Assembly (NCBI GenBank): GCA_024195265.1
Contig: JAJLRJ010000006.1
Coordinates: 27,446,270-27,510,269, forward strand
Direction of reading: 5' to 3'
DNA from: Dendrophyllia cribrosa
Taxonomy: Eukaryota; Cnidaria; Anthozoa; Scleractinia; Dendrophylliidae
Length of the DNA stretch: 64,000 bases
Positions 33,557 to 42,782 of the stretch are shown in pieces. Below the pieces are notes generated by a model. The model was not told where the DNA came from and ran no database searches. It worked only from the letters and a program-made list of their open reading frames with translations. Both the position numbers and the translations under genes were made by a program. Each line of letters starts with the position of its first letter. The first letter of the stretch is position 1.

Positions 33557-35129
33557 AATTAGAAAAAAAATTGAAAACGGAGTCATTGAACTGTCTCTAC
33601 ACTCGTTGAACCAATGAGGCATTAAACGATTAGGATTTGTGCAAAAATGCTTCAAAAATTGCGATTAACCGACTCGGCAAAGTCGTGAATGTTGACAATT
33701 TTGGCAGCTTTGTTTACGAAAAATGCCGTTAACGGTTCAATATGAAGTCATATTTCAGTAAATAAACCTCACTTTCATATGTGCGGTTCTTACGCCTACC
33801 AACATACAAAGTATGAGCGAAATTGAATTTTGAGCTGTCTCCGCGATATCGATGGTCCTTTGTGACAGTCACTCTTTATACACTAGGAGGAAATTTTTCA
33901 CGGCCGAAAACTAGCGAACTAAAATAGCGCGCTCTGATTTGCCCGGATTCCTGGGTTCCGAGATGCCAAATCTCGCTAAAACATGCGTTCCACACCAGTC
34001 ACGGAACTACAGTATGGTCAATAGCTACCCGGCCAATACAGCGGTTGCAGGTCCGCGCTTGAGTCTTCCATCGCCTGAAAAATCAAGTCACGAATTGGCC
34101 AGAATAGCCAAAAAAGGCGCTAAGATGAGAACAATCAAATAGAAGAAAAAGGTAAGAGACCATTGCTAATCATGTTGGCACTATTCATCAGCTGCTTTCT
34201 TCCTTCATTGGTTATATTTTACATCATACGTTTCTACGGAAGCGGCAACTGGGATTTATTCACTGGCCTACTGGAGAAGCACTAAATTGACAGCGATGTA
34301 TGTATATATAATGAGTCGTTTTTTTATCGTGAGTGTTGCAGATGTAAACATTATGTGGGTTTCATCAAAGGCTAGTCAGGTTACCTGTCTCAGTGTTAGA
34401 CACTTTCCTTGATTCTTGCCACTGCTTTCCTGATATAAATGTATGGAGAAATTAAGACTATTTTAGGTTCCAAATTTGTATCAAGAACTCCCTTTTGTGT
34501 GTTTCTAATTTTATAAAAACTTTGAACTATTTTTTCAGCACTGGAAAGTAACATGAGAATTTGCCAACCTGCTTGAACAGATTTTTGTCACCAGTCAGCT
34601 TACAAGTATAGTAGATTTTCGGAATGAATATTAAAACAACAGCTGCTCATTATTAGTAAACATACCAGTGCTTTCCTTAAGTTTTTGGTTGATTCATATT
34701 TTTGGAGGTGTTTAACCAAAACAAGAGAGCAAACTGTGTGCAAATATTTTCCGTCAATAAAATGTTCACAAAACAAGGTTTTATTTTAAAAGAGTTCTTG
34801 TGACACTCACAGCAATGGCTCCAGAATTTAACAATGACTAAATTTGTAACACCCATTGAGGCGAAGAAACATGAAGACTCACATTAACATTATTAGAATC
34901 CGGTAGATCGAAAGAACACTATACTACATATTTAATCTAGACTTTAATCTGGGTGCCAACCAAACATTAGGTTCCTTCCTCTATAACGAATATGATAACT
35001 AGTAGTAATGGTACTGTCAGTAATGGGTTAATTATTCAATGTTGGACTATACAAGTTGTCTCTTGAGTGAGAGACTGACTGCGTAGCAGTTGCAAGAGAT
35101 AATTAAATGGAGGGTAGGTACCAGTTTTG
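33557..35129. other. no gene recognised
   Basis: The ORF at 33939-34142 is followed by a plausible AAAAAGGTAAGAGAC donor-like site but resembles nothing I know. The rest is AT-rich without repeats I recognise. Confidence 0.4.
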
Positions 35130-35187
35130 AGAGGCAAGATGTACGTCTTGGGTGTGCAGGTACTCCAATACATGAGGCCCTGCCAGG

Positions 35188-35222
<35 letters not shown>
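35130..35222. repeat. repeat end with a poly-G tract
   Basis: AGATGTACGTCTTGGGTGTG, GCAGGTACTCC and GAGGCCCTGCCAGGGG match, inverted, the segment at about 62456-62580. A run of about 32 G (35191-35222) follows. The G-run length is probably unreliable in assembly. Confidence 0.6.
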
Positions 35223-35223
<1 letters not shown>

Positions 35224-35823
35224 CCCGTGTCGCTTGTCTGAATTTTAAAATGTCCCGTGTCGGTGTTTTGTCAGTGGTTCATGTCGCTGTCGGAAATTTA
35301 ATGGAAATCGTTTGTCCTTGTTGGAATTTAAGGTTAGACAAAAAGGTGCGTGATGCGGAAAATAGATCGCGAGCCGTGGTTCTTTAATTCCTCAGGCTCA
35401 CACGCACGAGTTGAAAGGTCTGCTAATAACGCAAATCAACGGTAAAAAAATTATAAGTACGAAGGCTTAGCCGTCTTAGCCACTCGCGAGTCACGCCATT
35501 TTCTGGATCGCCCTTGTTCGATTTCTCACAGCCCGTACGGAAAGCAGAAATGCCTACAGTTGTACTATTGCACAGTTGAGACAGTTTGTGTTTTGTTTCG
35601 CGTACCAATCACTTACATGCAACTAGCTATTCTTGTACAACATCATCAAGTCGAGTCCCCTCGAGTCACAAACGATAGCCACACAACGCGATCCTTCATG
35701 CAATTTTTAGTTCAGCTGTGGACCCGATACCAGTGTCCCACCGAATTTGATCGATGTAGGTGAGTCAGGTGAGAGACTGACTCCTCCCCTTGCTGCCTCC
35801 CCATAATTCTTGACCAACTGGCC
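35223..35823. other. no gene recognised
   Basis: A GTCCCGTGTCG motif is repeated twice near the start. Small ORFs without support. Confidence 0.4.
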
Positions 35824-38800
35824 TCATAAATCCAGTCGCAGTGGTCTTCTTACGGTTCTGCCTGATAACGTGAGCATGACTCTGGAGTCTACAAAAACAG
35901 TCATCTTCTTGACCGTCTTCGTTTTCCTAGTCATCCGCCCAATCCTTTTCTTTGGACTGTACAGCCCCCGAAATGATCCCGACCCCGAAATGATCCCCGA
36001 CCCCGAAATGATCCCCAAATCGACCCCGAAATGATCCCGACCCCGAAATGATCCCCATTTTTTTTCACACTGACCCCGAAATGATCTCCAAGTAATTTTG
36101 GAATGGAATGGCCTTCCATCCAGAGAAAGCTGGAATGAATAAAATAAAGGCAGTTAAGGAAATTTTGATTCTCATTATATGCAGAATTCACTTATTTATT
36201 CATTTTGGACAATTCTTTAAATAAATAATTATAGACCCTTTTAATAAATACCAGAATGCATCACATTCCGCTATCGATGTCAAATGTATTCTTTTAAACT
36301 GCAAGAGAATTCAAAAGAATATGTTTGACGTTATTAGCGGAAAATGATGCATCGTGGTATTTATTAAAAGTGTCTTACGCATTTTTTAACGATTTTTCAA
36401 GAAACTATATCAGGCATTTCTTATTTTTGCGAGTGTAACGTTTCCAACTGTAACTAATAACAAATACAAACTTATCCGCTTCTTATAGCAGACCGGCATG
36501 ATTTAGAAGAGGAAACAAACATGATCGAACGTGCGCATCAACAACCATTTTATTTCAGTAACGAGAAATACAACACAATTATACGATCAAAAACTTAAAT
36601 GGTAACAATACAGCTAGTCTATCAAAACAATACGAAAGAATCGTTATTAAGTTTAATACTGAATGCGTGTTTGTAGCGGTCAAAGTTTAAGGTGTAGCTT
36701 CCTGTATGTCACCGATGGGGATGTTCCTTGTAGCGTTTGGGCTCCTGTATGGCACCACTAATTACACATGAATTCGTATCCGGTGGCTTGTCTTCATTTC
36801 CAGAGATTACGCCTTTTATAAAGCAAAATAGAAGGAGAGTTGACAACCACGCGGTTCGCGACATCTCACTGATCTTCTGGTCAGAAGTCGAAGATGAAAC
36901 AAAAGACTGGGACGAGACATTGAAGTTTCCTCAATTGCCTTAATTTTATTCGTTCCAGCTTCCTCTGGATGGAAGGCCATTCCATTCCAAAAATTACTTG
37001 GGGATCATTTCGGGGTCAGTGTAAAAACAAATGGGGATCATTTTGGGGTCGGGATCATTTCGGGGTCGATTTGGGGATCATTTCGGGGTCGGGATCATTT
37101 CGGGGGCTGTACAGGACCTCTCTTCTTCGGGATCTGCGTCTTTCTGTAAGTACCTTGCGAGTGTTGAGAAGTCTTCGTCTGAAAGGGTTATTAACTTGTC
37201 AACGTCAGAATTGATCACTTTTGCGGTTGCCACCTCAATGGCTATTGCGTCGCGGTGAACAGTGACATCGGCTTGACGGCAGAATGTCAGACAATCATCA
37301 AAAGAGGGAAGAAAAAGGGCAACATTGACTGAATAGCAGTGATCATCTTTGACAATATCTTCTGCTGTTATGCCAAGTGAAAACGGTGCTGTGATGTGAA
37401 GATCAGGTGGGTAGCCAGGTTTCAAAAGAACAAAAGAATCGGCAGGATACAAGAGCTCTTGCGCAGGTGTGACAGGTGTGTCAGTCGCAGATGCTTGAGG
37501 GTCAGCAGTTGCAGCAACATCTTCGAATGTTACAGGAACAGGCACTGGAGGTGCAGGTGTGTATGCATACAGAGGAAGTGTTCCGACATTGTCCTCTGTG
37601 CTCTGGTTTCGGACTGTTAACTGCCTTACTGACTCTCCAATGACGAAGAATGTCTTGGTCGTTCTTGGCCATTTGCACTGCTGATGGTTTGGGTTAATTA
37701 TCGTCAATCAATCTACCAAGAGATGGCTTATTGGAGAGGAGAATTTGTATTTTAAGGTGTTTTAAGTTGTATATTTTCGACAATGTCCATTTTAACAGAA
37801 TATTTTGGGCTTTGTGCTGACGGTTATTGTTAATTCACATACCCTTGTACTAATACTCACCTAGGAGACAATATTGCCCTGTACCACTGTAAAAACGAGG
37901 CCTTAAATTATCCCACTCCGTCTGTGTGTTAGCCATGTAGGTTTTCTCGGAGCAGGTGACACCAATTTCAATACTGAAATCGCCGATTTGGTGTCTTTTT
38001 GCGTCAGTTGTCAATCCGTATTCTTTTCGGAGGTCTTTTGTCAAGGCATGCAAATCTCTGTGTTTATCCGACATGACGAAGAGGGTATTTCGAAAGCCAG
38101 ATTTCTTAGTGTGGCCGTATTTGTACACTTCGATTGTGGTATCCAATGTAAATTTCATGCTGCCGTCTTCTTTGACGGAAGTGGTTTCAGTAGTGTTAAC
38201 GAACCGAGCCATGGTGATCTGAGTCTTTCGTGTCTTTCGTATTTTTGAAGCCGGTTCATTTTCCGACTCAGACTCGTCTGAGCGATAGCTCTTTTTACGT
38301 TTCCTGCTATGATCTTTTCCTAAAAAGTAAAAGACAGTTTATTTTCAACCAATGCTCACAGGAATATTGTGTGAAAACTAGACACCAGTTTTTATGCATG
38401 CAAAAGTGATGTCATTTTGCCGACAATAGTTTTTATACATGCAAGGTGACGTTAGCTAACAAGTTAACCGGCACTTTGAGCAATTTTGTCATGGCGGAGT
38501 TCACATCAAGACTTTTCGCCGCATCAGAAGCAGATTTCGAGCGACTTGTTGATGATAAAGACGAACATAACACCAAAAGACTTACGAAGTCAGCTCTAAC
38601 AGTATTTGACGGAAAAGAAAGTAAGCGGACCTCAAACTAAAGATGCAAATGCAAAGGTTGTTTACAAGTTGATGTGATGTTTAGTGTTTAGTTTCTTGCA
38701 TTTTGTGAGCACTCTAGTCTTAAAACGATTTTTACAAACGCTCGGTTAGTCTGAAATATCAGCCGTCTCGCTGCCGTCAATTGTATTCCTATATGACCTA

Positions 38801-38997
38801 TATACTTTATTGATTTAAAATAAAGGAGAGTTGAATTGAAGCAATGAAAGACATGAAACGAGTCACTTCTCTTCCATATGACACAACACCGGCAGCCGAT
38901 TAATGAATACTGACTAACCTGGTCTCTCTCCCCTTTCAGACTTGTCCTGTTGTTCTCGCTTTTTCTTTTCCTTCTTGTGCTTTTTGTGCTTTCCCAT
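35824..38997 (-). CDS. unrecognised gene with lysine-rich N terminus (exons 38997-38919, 38319-37861, probable 37680-37115, possible 3' end 35956-35824)
   Basis: Minus-strand gene of unknown function. Exon 1 starts MGKHKKHKKEKKKREQQDK and ends at an AG|GTTAGT donor in phase 1. Exon 2 follows TTTTTAG, joins in phase and continues with a basic stretch (HSRKRKKSYR, SKIRKTRK; likely nuclear localisation) and about 120 residues with coding character (for example FRNTLFVMSDKHRDLHALTK), ending at an ideal GTGAGT donor. A probable exon 3 (from 37680) encodes a Pro/Thr-rich then acidic stretch. Its open frame is phase 0 while exon 2 ends in phase 1, so an indel, a missed micro-exon or decay is involved. 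The C-terminal end is interrupted by the TIR element at 35965-37106. The lysine-rich start recalls BRD7/BRD9-type chromatin proteins, but no bromodomain is seen and I do not claim homology. Confidence 0.5.
35965..37106. mobile_element. 1.14-kb TIR element with ~200-bp arms, in the 3' end of the lysine-rich gene
   Basis: Left arm ~35965-36180, right arm ~36890-37106, near reverse complements. Each arm opens with tandem copies of a 17-18-bp GACCCCGAAATGATCCC unit. Both ends abut the palindromic 8-mer CTGTACAG (35957-35964, 37107-37114), probably the target duplication (8 bp, as for hAT) or part of it. The interior has no transposase ORF and contains a second hairpin element (36236-36372). Confidence 0.8.
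36236..36372. repeat. hairpin MITE nested in the TIR element
   Basis: ACCCTTTTAATAAATACCAG with AATGCATCA and GCTATCGATGTCAAA is mirrored, with mismatches, by TTTGACGTTATTAGCGG, TGATGCATCGTGGTATTTAT and TAAAAGTGT. The spacer is short. Confidence 0.7.
37115..37680 (-). CDS. probable exon 3 of the lysine-rich gene
   Basis: An open frame without internal Met follows a CCATCAG acceptor. It encodes WPRTTKTFFVIGES, a proline-rich run and a structured acidic part (SFDDCLTFCRQADVTVHRDA, LSDEDFSTLARYL) ending EEERSCT where the TIR element begins. It looks like real coding sequence, but the splice phase does not match exon 2. Confidence 0.45.
37861..38319 (-). CDS. exon 2 of the lysine-rich gene
   Basis: 459 nt after a TTTACTTTTTAG acceptor. 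Read in phase with exon 1 it gives 152 codons without stop and leaves one base before the GTGAGT donor at 37860. It includes basic clusters and a compact, hydrophobic-polar alternating domain. Confidence 0.6.
38491..38620 (+). CDS. possible first exon of a KIAA1958/ZMYM-like gene, antisense in the intron of the lysine-rich gene
   Basis: ATG at 38491 opens 43 codons (MAEFTSRLFAAS, then FERLVDDKDEHNTKRLTKSA) ending in AAA|GTAAGC at 38621. The pattern '(L)V..KD..NTKR.TK.AL.VF' is typical of the N terminus of DUF3504/KIAA1958/QRICH1-like proteins, a family that is abundant in cnidarian genomes. No following exon is found in the next kilobase, so it is either an isolated first exon, a fragment, or part of an unlocated gene. 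Confidence 0.4.
38919..38997 (-). CDS. exon 1 of the lysine-rich gene
   Basis: 26 codons from ATG at 38997, mostly K/H/E/R, up to the donor GTTAGT at 38918. The phase-1 end (one G) is completed by GA at the start of exon 2 to give a glycine codon. Confidence 0.55.
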
Positions 38998-39439
38998 ACT
39001 GTCAACAGCATCCAAGTAAAACCCAAGTAAAGCAAATCCGAATCGTGAAGTCTTTGATGATCACTCGAACACACGAGACTGTCTGCTGACGACAGCTAGA
39101 CTGAGCACGTGGGGAAGTGAACATGTTACGCAAAGCTATAAAAGGGAGTTACGCAAATGACAATCTACAGCCGCAAAAAAAACAAGATTCCTAAGAACAC
39201 AGACTTTTAGTTGGTTATTAATTGTATTATTTCAAATAAAAGAAAATGAGACAGTAAAATGAGACGTGATTTTATTATTGAGTAATTATTTGCACGCGAA
39301 TGCTTTCAAAATCTTAGCAATTGCGAAATTCGCTGTCGTTTTATTTTGGCATTGGGGTCGCTTTCGGTAATTCATTGGAGCAGTCTGTCGTTCGTCGCTA
39401 GTTCGTGGCTCTCGTGTCGCCGTTTCAACGCCCTGGAAA
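38998..39439. other. upstream region of the lysine-rich gene
   Basis: Holds CTATAAAAGG on the plus strand at ~39136 and no ORF of note. No clear promoter for the minus gene. Confidence 0.4.
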
Positions 39440-40330
39440 AGTTGAAAATTAACATTGTATGTAAATAACATGTAAACATGTAAAGATACTGTAAATGATA
39501 ATTTACATGCTAATTTCCATGTAAATATTTTGAGTGAAACATGTAAATACAAGAGAAGATCCTGTAAATAACATGTAAATCGAAAAAGGGAGCCTGGAAG
39601 GAACCCTGTAAATAACATGTAAATCGAAAAAGGGAGCCTGGAAGGAACCCTGTAAATAACATGTAAATCGAAAAAGGAGGCTATCATGTAAATAACATGT
39701 AAATCGAAAAAGGGGGCTATCCTGTAAATAACATGTAAATCGAAAAGGGGGGCTATCATGTAAATAACATGTAAATCGAAAAATGGGCTATCCTGTAAAT
39801 AACATGTAAATCGAAGAAGGAACCCTGTAAATAACATGTAAATCGAAAAAGGGGGCTATCCTGTAAATAACATGTAAATCGAAAAAGGGGGGCTATCATG
39901 CAAATAACATGTAAATCTGAAAAGGGAGGCTATCCTGTAAATAACATGTAAATCGAAAAAGGGGGGCTATCATGTAAATAACATGTAAATCTGAGGCTAT
40001 GCTGTAAATAACATGTAAATCTGAAAAGGGAGGCTATCCTGTAAATAACATGTAAATCGAAGAAGGAAGTCTGTGAGGAATCCTGTAAATAACATGTAAA
40101 TCAAAAAAGGGGGGCTATCATGTAAATAACATGTAAATCGAAAAAGGGGGGCTATCCTGTAAATAACATGTAAATCGAAAAAGGGAGCCTGTAACGAACC
40201 CTGTAAATAACATGTAGATTGAAAATGGGAGCCTGTAAGGAACCCTGTTAATAACATGTAAATTGAAAAAGGGGGGCTGTCAAGACACTGTAAATAACAT
40301 GTAAATTGAAAACGGGAGGCTATCTAGATC
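39440..40330. repeat. minisatellite of CTGTAAATAACATGTAAATC units, forward orientation
   Basis: About twenty copies of a ~30-45-bp unit: YTGTAAATAACATGTAAAT, then CGAAAAAGGGGGCTATC or GAAAAAGGGAGCCTGGAAGG. The left end (CCCTGGAAAAGTTGAAAATT) matches inverted the end of the array at 61803-62440. Long ORFs here arise from repetition. Confidence 0.9.
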
Positions 40331-41117
40331 TTGTAAATAGAAAAATAGTACAGATAAATAGATAAATATGTTTTATTTATCAATGCTATGTCTTCAACTG
40401 AAAAACATTTTTGCAACACCATACCATAATTTAAGGACCTTACTGTTTAGACAAATACAGCTGTAAGTCTAGCAATGCAATAGTCCCAATTTGTTTAGAT
40501 TTAATGCTGGTTCCTTATTATCACATAAAATATTCCATGCCACAAAAAAAAAATACAACTTTACAGTTTTAGACGGAATGTGCAAGGCATGTCACTTTAA
40601 ATGCATACATATTAATAATAATCTTTATTGAGTATGCCAACTTCACCAGTAGTGACTTACAGAGGGATCTGACATATACTTGCAGTCAGTTTGGCCAGGA
40701 CTTAAGTGGGTATTTTTCTGCCTGTGACTAAATAATATTAAAGGGACACTGTCACCTATTTTTAGTATCACTTTGAAAAGCCAAAAAACATATTTGTTTC
40801 AATGGAAACCTACAAATAATGGTCCAGTTTTGTTAACAAATACTCTACCAGTGCACAGAAACTAGTATTCGTTATCTTTGGCTGCGGATAGCCAGGATGG
40901 AAATGGATTGCAACTTGAAAAAATTGGCCAATTTTTTTCAAGTTCCTCCCAAGAGTCATGGAAAAATCGCAGAAAAACTTATTATGGTTTGTTCTTCCTT
41001 GCAGAAATCACTTGATATTATCTTCTTGTATAGTTAGCTCTGTTCTCTTTTTTTTCCTTATTGTTGTTGTATTGTAATTGAATAAGTGTGAATAATAAAC
41101 TTGAACTTGAACATTGT
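40331..41117. other. no gene; LINE-tail-like sequence next to the DIRS element
   Basis: AT-rich. Ends in AATAATAAACTTGAACTTGAAC, a polyadenylation signal plus short tandem repeat like a CR1-type LINE tail, directly before the DIRS left end. No ORF. Confidence 0.4.
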
Positions 41118-41320
41118 GCCATTGTGTTTACATGACAAATTCTATAGCATGTTGCACTCCGAATTCACTAATTGGTCTTGGCCTCAAATATATAGAAATA
41201 CCAAAGTCATTAAAAGCGAAAATATGCAGCGCGAAAAAGTTTCCACAAAAGGTCATGCATACCATATATGGACCAGGCAATCCCATAAGCCTAGGCGCCA
41301 GCATCGAGCCGGCGGCCATT
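41118..41320 (+). repeat. DIRS left inverted terminal repeat
   Basis: From GCCATTGTGTTTACATGACA to the CCGGCGGCCATT block. Its reverse complement is the right repeat, except for a ~45-bp block (TGCAGATTGTGCTAGGCTAC onward) found only on the right side. Confidence 0.9.
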
Positions 41321-41391
41321 TTCACTTTGCGAGTGTTTGGTTTGACCGCCCTTTATTCTGTACAAGCTTTTTGGGAGTTTTTTTGGCTACA

Positions 41392-42645
41392 ATGGATGAA
41401 GAAAGTGTGTCTTATCACGAGTCTACGGGCTTGGTAACTGATGAGGCTTCGCCTACATCCCCAAGGGGATCGGTGAATGGCGATTCTACGCTGGAAAGAG
41501 GCGAACTAACCGGCGCCTCGCAGGATCAGTCGGCCTTGCAAGAAACCCGTTTGTCAATGAACGGTTTCTCGCCTGCTTCGAACGAACAGCAAACCGGCCA
41601 AAAGAGATCCTACGCAGCTAGTCTGCTCAGCGTTGCAGCCCCTAGCTGCCTTTCTGACCGGGATAAGGAACCCTTGAGCAAAGTTGCTAAGGTTTCCGAA
41701 GGCGGTTCTACCGACCCCTTTGCCTCAGCCTTATTGGCGGCAAAAGAGGAGGCGAAGAAACACGCTTCTAAAGTGACAGTAGTCGATGAAACTCCTCCGC
41801 CTTCTGGCTCTACAAATACTCGTTATTGTATGTGGAATATCGATACGGATCTCAAGGAAATCATTGATATTTATTTCCGATCGTGCATGGAGAACAAAGC
41901 TCATAACGAGCTCGTCAAACAATTCCCAAAGCCCGACGTTCCTGCCCTCCATGTCCCAGAGCTTGATAAATGGCTTGTCCTTATTCAAGGTAAGCAGTCT
42001 CTAGCTAATCTTCGCTGGGAACAGGATCTCCAAGTGACGGAAAGAAACTATATGGATGCAGCAGGTCCACTTTGCATCCTTCTCCAGCATTTGAAACGGG
42101 ACCCTCAGGCTCTTCAGGTCGGTGAGGCAATCAACCTGGTTCTCAAAAGTCTCCGCTTGCTGGGACATGCTGTGGCTACAGTCAACAAACACAGACGCCA
42201 GGATATTGTTAAGTCCTCACATATTACTGACATAACTGAGCTTGGGAAACACTCTGATTCTATGCAAAAGTACCTCTTTGGTGAATCTAAAGCCAAGGAA
42301 CTTAACTTTGTTGGTGAATTGGCTGAGAAAGTTTCTAAAGCCATCCAGCCTCAAAGCAAGAAAAACCAGTTCAAAAAGAGATCTTTTAGAGGCAGTACTT
42401 CAACAACTATTCAAGGGCAGAATGATCAATCCTCTCACCAAGCCCATTCGCCTTCCGGAAATCAAAGCAGTCAGAGCTTTAACAGGAAAAGGCCCTACGA
42501 TAACAACCGGCCTTTTCGGAGGGCCCCCTCCCAAGGGAAGCCTTCCCTGGGAGGGGCGGACCGAAGGCTTGCGTTCGAACAGAAGTCCAACAAACAACCC
42601 ACACAAGCTCCCAACAGGATCTACATGCAAGGAAAACAGAGGTAA
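41392..42645 (+). CDS. DIRS ORF1, gag-like protein, 417 aa
   Basis: Starts at ATG 41392 (MDEESVSYHESTG), the first methionine after the left terminal repeat; the frame is open further upstream into that repeat. The N-terminal ~130 residues are Ser/Thr/Glu-rich and disordered. Residues ~140-320 are helical and hydrophobic (IDIYFRSCMENKAHNELVKQ, LCILLQHLKRDPQALQVGEA), consistent with a capsid-like fold, and the C terminus is Gln/Ser/Arg-rich and basic (RPFRRAPSQGKP). Expected to package element RNA. No zinc knuckle seen. Position and composition match ORF1 of other DIRS elements. Confidence 0.8.
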   Translation: MDEESVSYHESTGLVTDEASPTSPRGSVNGDSTLERGELTGASQDQSALQETRLSMNGFSPASNEQQTGQKRSYAASLLSVAAPSCLSDRDKEPLSKVAKVSEGGSTDPFASALLAAKEEAKKHASKVTVVDETPPPSGSTNTRYCMWNIDTDLKEIIDIYFRSCMENKAHNELVKQFPKPDVPALHVPELDKWLVLIQGKQSLANLRWEQDLQVTERNYMDAAGPLCILLQHLKRDPQALQVGEAINLVLKSLRLLGHAVATVNKHRRQDIVKSSHITDITELGKHSDSMQKYLFGESKAKELNFVGELAEKVSKAIQPQSKKNQFKKRSFRGSTSTTIQGQNDQSSHQAHSPSGNQSSQSFNRKRPYDNNRPFRRAPSQGKPSLGGADRRLAFEQKSNKQPTQAPNRIYMQGKQR

Positions 42646-42782
42646 GCCTTCTCCATTCTCATTCACCTTCCCCCCTTCCCTTTGTCCACGTCAACTTAGA
42701 GGACATCCCCAGGGCGGGGAGGCTAAAGTATTTTCTCCAGAACTGGGAACTCCTAACATCAGACCAATGGACTATCAACACT

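Noticed and set aside
35931..36191. Minus-strand ORF with GSFRGRDHFG-type repeats
   Set aside because: Translation of the tandem GACCCCGAAATGATCCC units in the TIR element arm.
39286..40257. Minus-strand ORFs repeating FDLHVIYR-type peptides
   Set aside because: Products of the minisatellite; the pattern follows the DNA repeat, including variant units.
39440..40330. Regular repeats with spacers reminiscent of a CRISPR array
   Set aside because: The 'spacers' are variants of each other, the DNA is eukaryotic, and the reverse array at 61.8 kb shows the same spacer-like parts; a minisatellite.
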